Assembly: GCF_001612985.1 (NCBI RefSeq)
Contig: NZ_BDBM01000004.1
Span: forward strand, 1-64,000
From: Nocardia gamkensis NBRC 108242
Lineage (GTDB): Bacteria; Actinomycetota; Actinomycetes; Mycobacteriales; Mycobacteriaceae
Direction of reading: 5' to 3'
Length of the DNA: 64,000 nucleotides
Position 1 is the first letter of the stretch; the number at the start of each line of letters is the position of its first letter. Of this stretch, positions 61,654 through 64,000 are shown piece by piece. The notes below the pieces were generated by a model. The model was not told the DNA's origin and did not search any database. It saw only the letters and a list, made by a program, of their open reading frames with translations. A program made the translations under genes and the position numbers.

Positions 61654-63369
61654 ATGAGTATGCTGGCCGCCGACCCGGACGTGCTCCGGATCGGCAACTG
61701 TTCCGGCTTCTACGGTGATCGGCTCGGCGCCATGCGCGAGATGCTGGACGGCGGCCCGATCGACGTGCTCACCGGCGACTATCTCGCCGAGCTGACCATG
61801 CTGATCCTCGGCCGGGACCGCGTGAAGGACCCGGACCTCGGCTACGCCAAGACCTTCGTCAAGCAGATCGAGGACTGCCTCGGGCTCGCGCTGGAACGCC
61901 ACGTGCGCATCGTGACCAACGCGGGCGGCCTGAACCCGGCCGGCTTGGCGGCGAAACTGCGCAAGGTGGCCGCCGACCTCGGACTGGACGCGAAGATCGC
62001 GCACGTGGAGGGCGACGATCTCCTCGCCCGCGCCGGTGACCTCGGTTTCGGCGCGCCGCTGACCGCCAACGCCTACCTCGGCGCCTGGGGCATCGTCGAA
62101 TGCCTGAACGCGGGCGCGGACATCGTGGTCACCGGCCGGGTCACCGACGCGTCGGTGATCGTCGGCCCGGCCGCCGCGCACTTCGGCTGGGGCCGAACCG
62201 ATTACGACCGGCTGGCCGGCGCGGTGGTGGCCGGGCACGTGATCGAGTGCGGCACCCAGGCCACCGGCGGCAACTACGCCTTCTTCACCGAACTCGCCGA
62301 TCTGGGCAGGCCGGGCTTCCCGATCGCGGAGATCCGCGCCGACGGCAGCAGCGTCATCACCAAGCACGCGGGCACCGGTGGGGCGGTCACGGTCGACACC
62401 GTCGAGGCCCAGTTGATGTACGAGATCCAGGGGCCCCGCTACGCCGGACCCGACGTGACCTCCCGACTGGACACCATCCGGCTCGACCAGGACGGCCCGG
62501 ACCGGGTGCTGATCAGCGGCGTCACCGGCGAGGTCCCGCCGCCCCGGCTCAAGGTCTCGCTCAACACGCTCGGCGGCTTCCGCAACGAGATGGAGTTCGT
62601 GCTCACCGGGCTGGACATCGAGGCGAAAGCCGAACTGGCGCGACGACAGCTGGAATCCTGGCTGCCCACCCGGCCCGCCGAGCTGACCTGGACGCTGGCC
62701 CGCCTGGACCGGCCGGACGCGCGGACCGAGGAGCAGGCCAGCGCGCTGCTGCGCTGCGTGGTCCGCGACCCGGACCCGAACAAGGTCGGGCGCGCCTTCT
62801 CCAACGTCGCGGTGGAGCTGGCGCTGGCCAGCTATCCCGGATGCAGCTTCACGACCCTGCCCGGCAACGGATCGCCCTACGGCGTGTTCACGCCCGGGTT
62901 CGTCGACGCCGCGGAGGTTCCGCACACGGCGGTGCTGCCCGATGGCACCCGCGTCGGCGTGCCGCCGTCCGCCGAAACGGCCGAACTCACCGCGGTCGCC
63001 GAGCCGCCCGCCCCGGAAGCGCTGCCCGCCGGGGAGACCCGCCGCGCGCCGCTGGGGACGATCGCGCTGGCCCGCAGCGGCGACAAAGGCGGTGACGCGA
63101 ATATCGGCGTGTGGGTCCGCACCGACGAACAATGGCGCTGGCTGGTGCACACCCTCACCGTGGCGCGCGTGAAAGAACTTCTGCCGGAGACGGCTTCGCT
63201 GACCGTCACCCGGCATGTGCTGCCCAATCTGCGGGCGCTGAACTTCATCATCGAAGGCCTGCTCGGTCAGGGTGTGGCCTATCAGGCCCGCTTCGACCCG
63301 CAGGCCAAGGGACTCGGCGAATGGCTGCGGTCTCGTCACCTCGACATTCCAGTGGAGCTGCTGTCATGA
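61654..63369 (+). CDS. AtuA-family (DUF1446) acyclic-terpene/isovalerate-type utilisation protein
   Basis: This 571-residue protein has the DUF1446 domain (about 10-370; GNCSGFYGDRLGAMREML, DYLAELTMLILGR, VTNAGGLNPAGLAAKL, TGRVTDASVIVGPAA) and a C-terminal AtuA-like domain (about 465-571; ALARSGDKGGDANIGVWV). Such proteins occur in acyclic terpene or branched-chain acid catabolism operons; the reaction is not established. ATG 61654 is 11 bases after AGGAGG. It overlaps the next gene (ATGA). Confidence 0.9.
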   Translation: MSMLAADPDVLRIGNCSGFYGDRLGAMREMLDGGPIDVLTGDYLAELTMLILGRDRVKDPDLGYAKTFVKQIEDCLGLALERHVRIVTNAGGLNPAGLAAKLRKVAADLGLDAKIAHVEGDDLLARAGDLGFGAPLTANAYLGAWGIVECLNAGADIVVTGRVTDASVIVGPAAAHFGWGRTDYDRLAGAVVAGHVIECGTQATGGNYAFFTELADLGRPGFPIAEIRADGSSVITKHAGTGGAVTVDTVEAQLMYEIQGPRYAGPDVTSRLDTIRLDQDGPDRVLISGVTGEVPPPRLKVSLNTLGGFRNEMEFVLTGLDIEAKAELARRQLESWLPTRPAELTWTLARLDRPDARTEEQASALLRCVVRDPDPNKVGRAFSNVAVELALASYPGCSFTTLPGNGSPYGVFTPGFVDAAEVPHTAVLPDGTRVGVPPSAETAELTAVAEPPAPEALPAGETRRAPLGTIALARSGDKGGDANIGVWVRTDEQWRWLVHTLTVARVKELLPETASLTVTRHVLPNLRALNFIIEGLLGQGVAYQARFDPQAKGLGEWLRSRHLDIPVELLS

Positions 63370-64000
63370 CGAAACTCTGGGAAACGCCGGAACGACGCGA
63401 ATTGCGAGCCACGGTCCGTGGCTTCGTGGAACGCGACATCCTGCCCTACCTGGACGGCTGGGAGCGCGCCGGGGAGATCCCGCGCGAGCTGCACAAGAAG
63501 GCGGGCGCGCTCGGCCTGCTCGGCGTGCAGTTCCCGGAAACCGCGGGCGGTTCCGGCGGCGACGGCGTGGACGCGATGATCGTCTGCGAGGAGATGCATC
63601 AGGCCGGTGCGTCCGGCGGACTGTTCGCCTCGCTGTTCACCTGCGGCATCTCCGTTCCGCACATCATCGCCTCCGGCAACGCCGAGCAGATCGAGCGCTG
63701 GGTGCGGCCGACGCTGGCGGGCGAGAAGATCGGTTCGCTCGCGATCACCGAACCCGGCGGCGGATCGGATGTCGGGCACCTCACCACCACCGCGCGCCGC
63801 GACGGCGATCACTACATCGTCAACGGCGCCAAGACCTACATCACCTCCGGCGTCCGCGCCGACTTCGTGGTCACCGCGGTGCGCACCGGCGGGCCGGGCT
63901 CTGGCGGCATCTCGTTGCTCATCGTCGACAAGAACACGCCGGGCTTCACGGTCAGCCGCAAGCTGGACAAGATGGGCTGGCTGGCCTCCGACACCGCCGA
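63366..64000 (+). CDS. Acyl-CoA dehydrogenase, 3' end outside window
   Basis: This frame starts at ATG 63366, overlaps the AtuA stop by four bases and stays open to the window edge (211 codons seen). It has the N-terminal helical domain (RRELRATVRGFVERDILPYL), GLLGVQFPETAGGSGGDGVD and the FAD/substrate motif LAITEPGGGSDVG with NGAKTYITSG. It is an FAD acyl-CoA dehydrogenase, coupled to the AtuA gene, probably for branched acyl-CoA. Confidence 0.93.
   Translation, partial: MTKLWETPERRELRATVRGFVERDILPYLDGWERAGEIPRELHKKAGALGLLGVQFPETAGGSGGDGVDAMIVCEEMHQAGASGGLFASLFTCGISVPHIIASGNAEQIERWVRPTLAGEKIGSLAITEPGGGSDVGHLTTTARRDGDHYIVNGAKTYITSGVRADFVVTAVRTGGPGSGGISLLIVDKNTPGFTVSRKLDKMGWLASDTA

Overview
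The window is chromosomal DNA from a mycolic-acid actinomycete, most likely a Nocardia or close relative. Four things point there: strong GC richness, frequent GTG starts and leaderless genes, F420 and mycolate-type genes (fgd, Ddn-like protein, fused HadA/HadB), and PknG-GlnH-GlnX. Gene order closely follows Mycobacterium tuberculosis Rv0357c-Rv0417 as I recall it, with Nocardia-type insertions. I see no phage, IS element, CRISPR array, tRNA or rRNA.

Bases 1-24,300 are mostly housekeeping. They hold an Rv0383c-like membrane protein, an SDR, pyrE, a FabH-type ketosynthase with a YhhN protein, an Uma2 protein, an SpoU methyltransferase, a GH76 protein, two DedA genes, fba, an EmbR-like regulator, two excalibur proteins, a secreted DUF4185 protein, a fused HadA-HadB dehydratase, a very long repeat-rich Rv0361-like membrane protein, DUF3151, FUSC, a site-2 protease with its Rv0358-like partner, and purA.

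Bases 24,300-41,700 are more mixed. A LuxR/AAA regulator has an apparent frameshift just before its HTH and is followed by a lipoprotein. Then come ogt, a YczR-like MocR regulator, an Mcr-like racemase, DUF456, an amidohydrolase, and fprA behind an IdeR/DtxR-like iron box. A SAM-IV riboswitch precedes the rhodanese-metZ operon. After it lie an RpiB-like isomerase, a DJ-1/PfpI gene with a double operator next to a MarR gene, a HAD phosphatase, and fgd convergent with a Ddn-family F420 enzyme across a shared terminator.

Bases 41,900-54,000 carry pta-ackA (acetyl-CoA/acetate), the convergent glnX-glnH-pknG amino-acid-sensing set, mutT3, and thiamine genes with thiE divergent from thiO-thiS-thiG. 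Bases 54,000-64,000 are accessory: an aldo/keto reductase behind a MerR-type 19-bp-spacer promoter, a two-HTH MerR regulator divergent from a DUF6194 gene, an XRE regulator divergent from two tiny overlapping genes, an ABC exporter pair, a class III cyclase, and an AtuA-acyl-CoA dehydrogenase operon behind a TetR-type operator, cut by the window edge.

I found no clearly unprecedented multi-gene system. The best leads are the MerR circuit, the XRE/two-small-gene locus, the MarR double operator, and the repeat-rich Rv0361-like protein. Family names come from remembered motifs; no database search was run.
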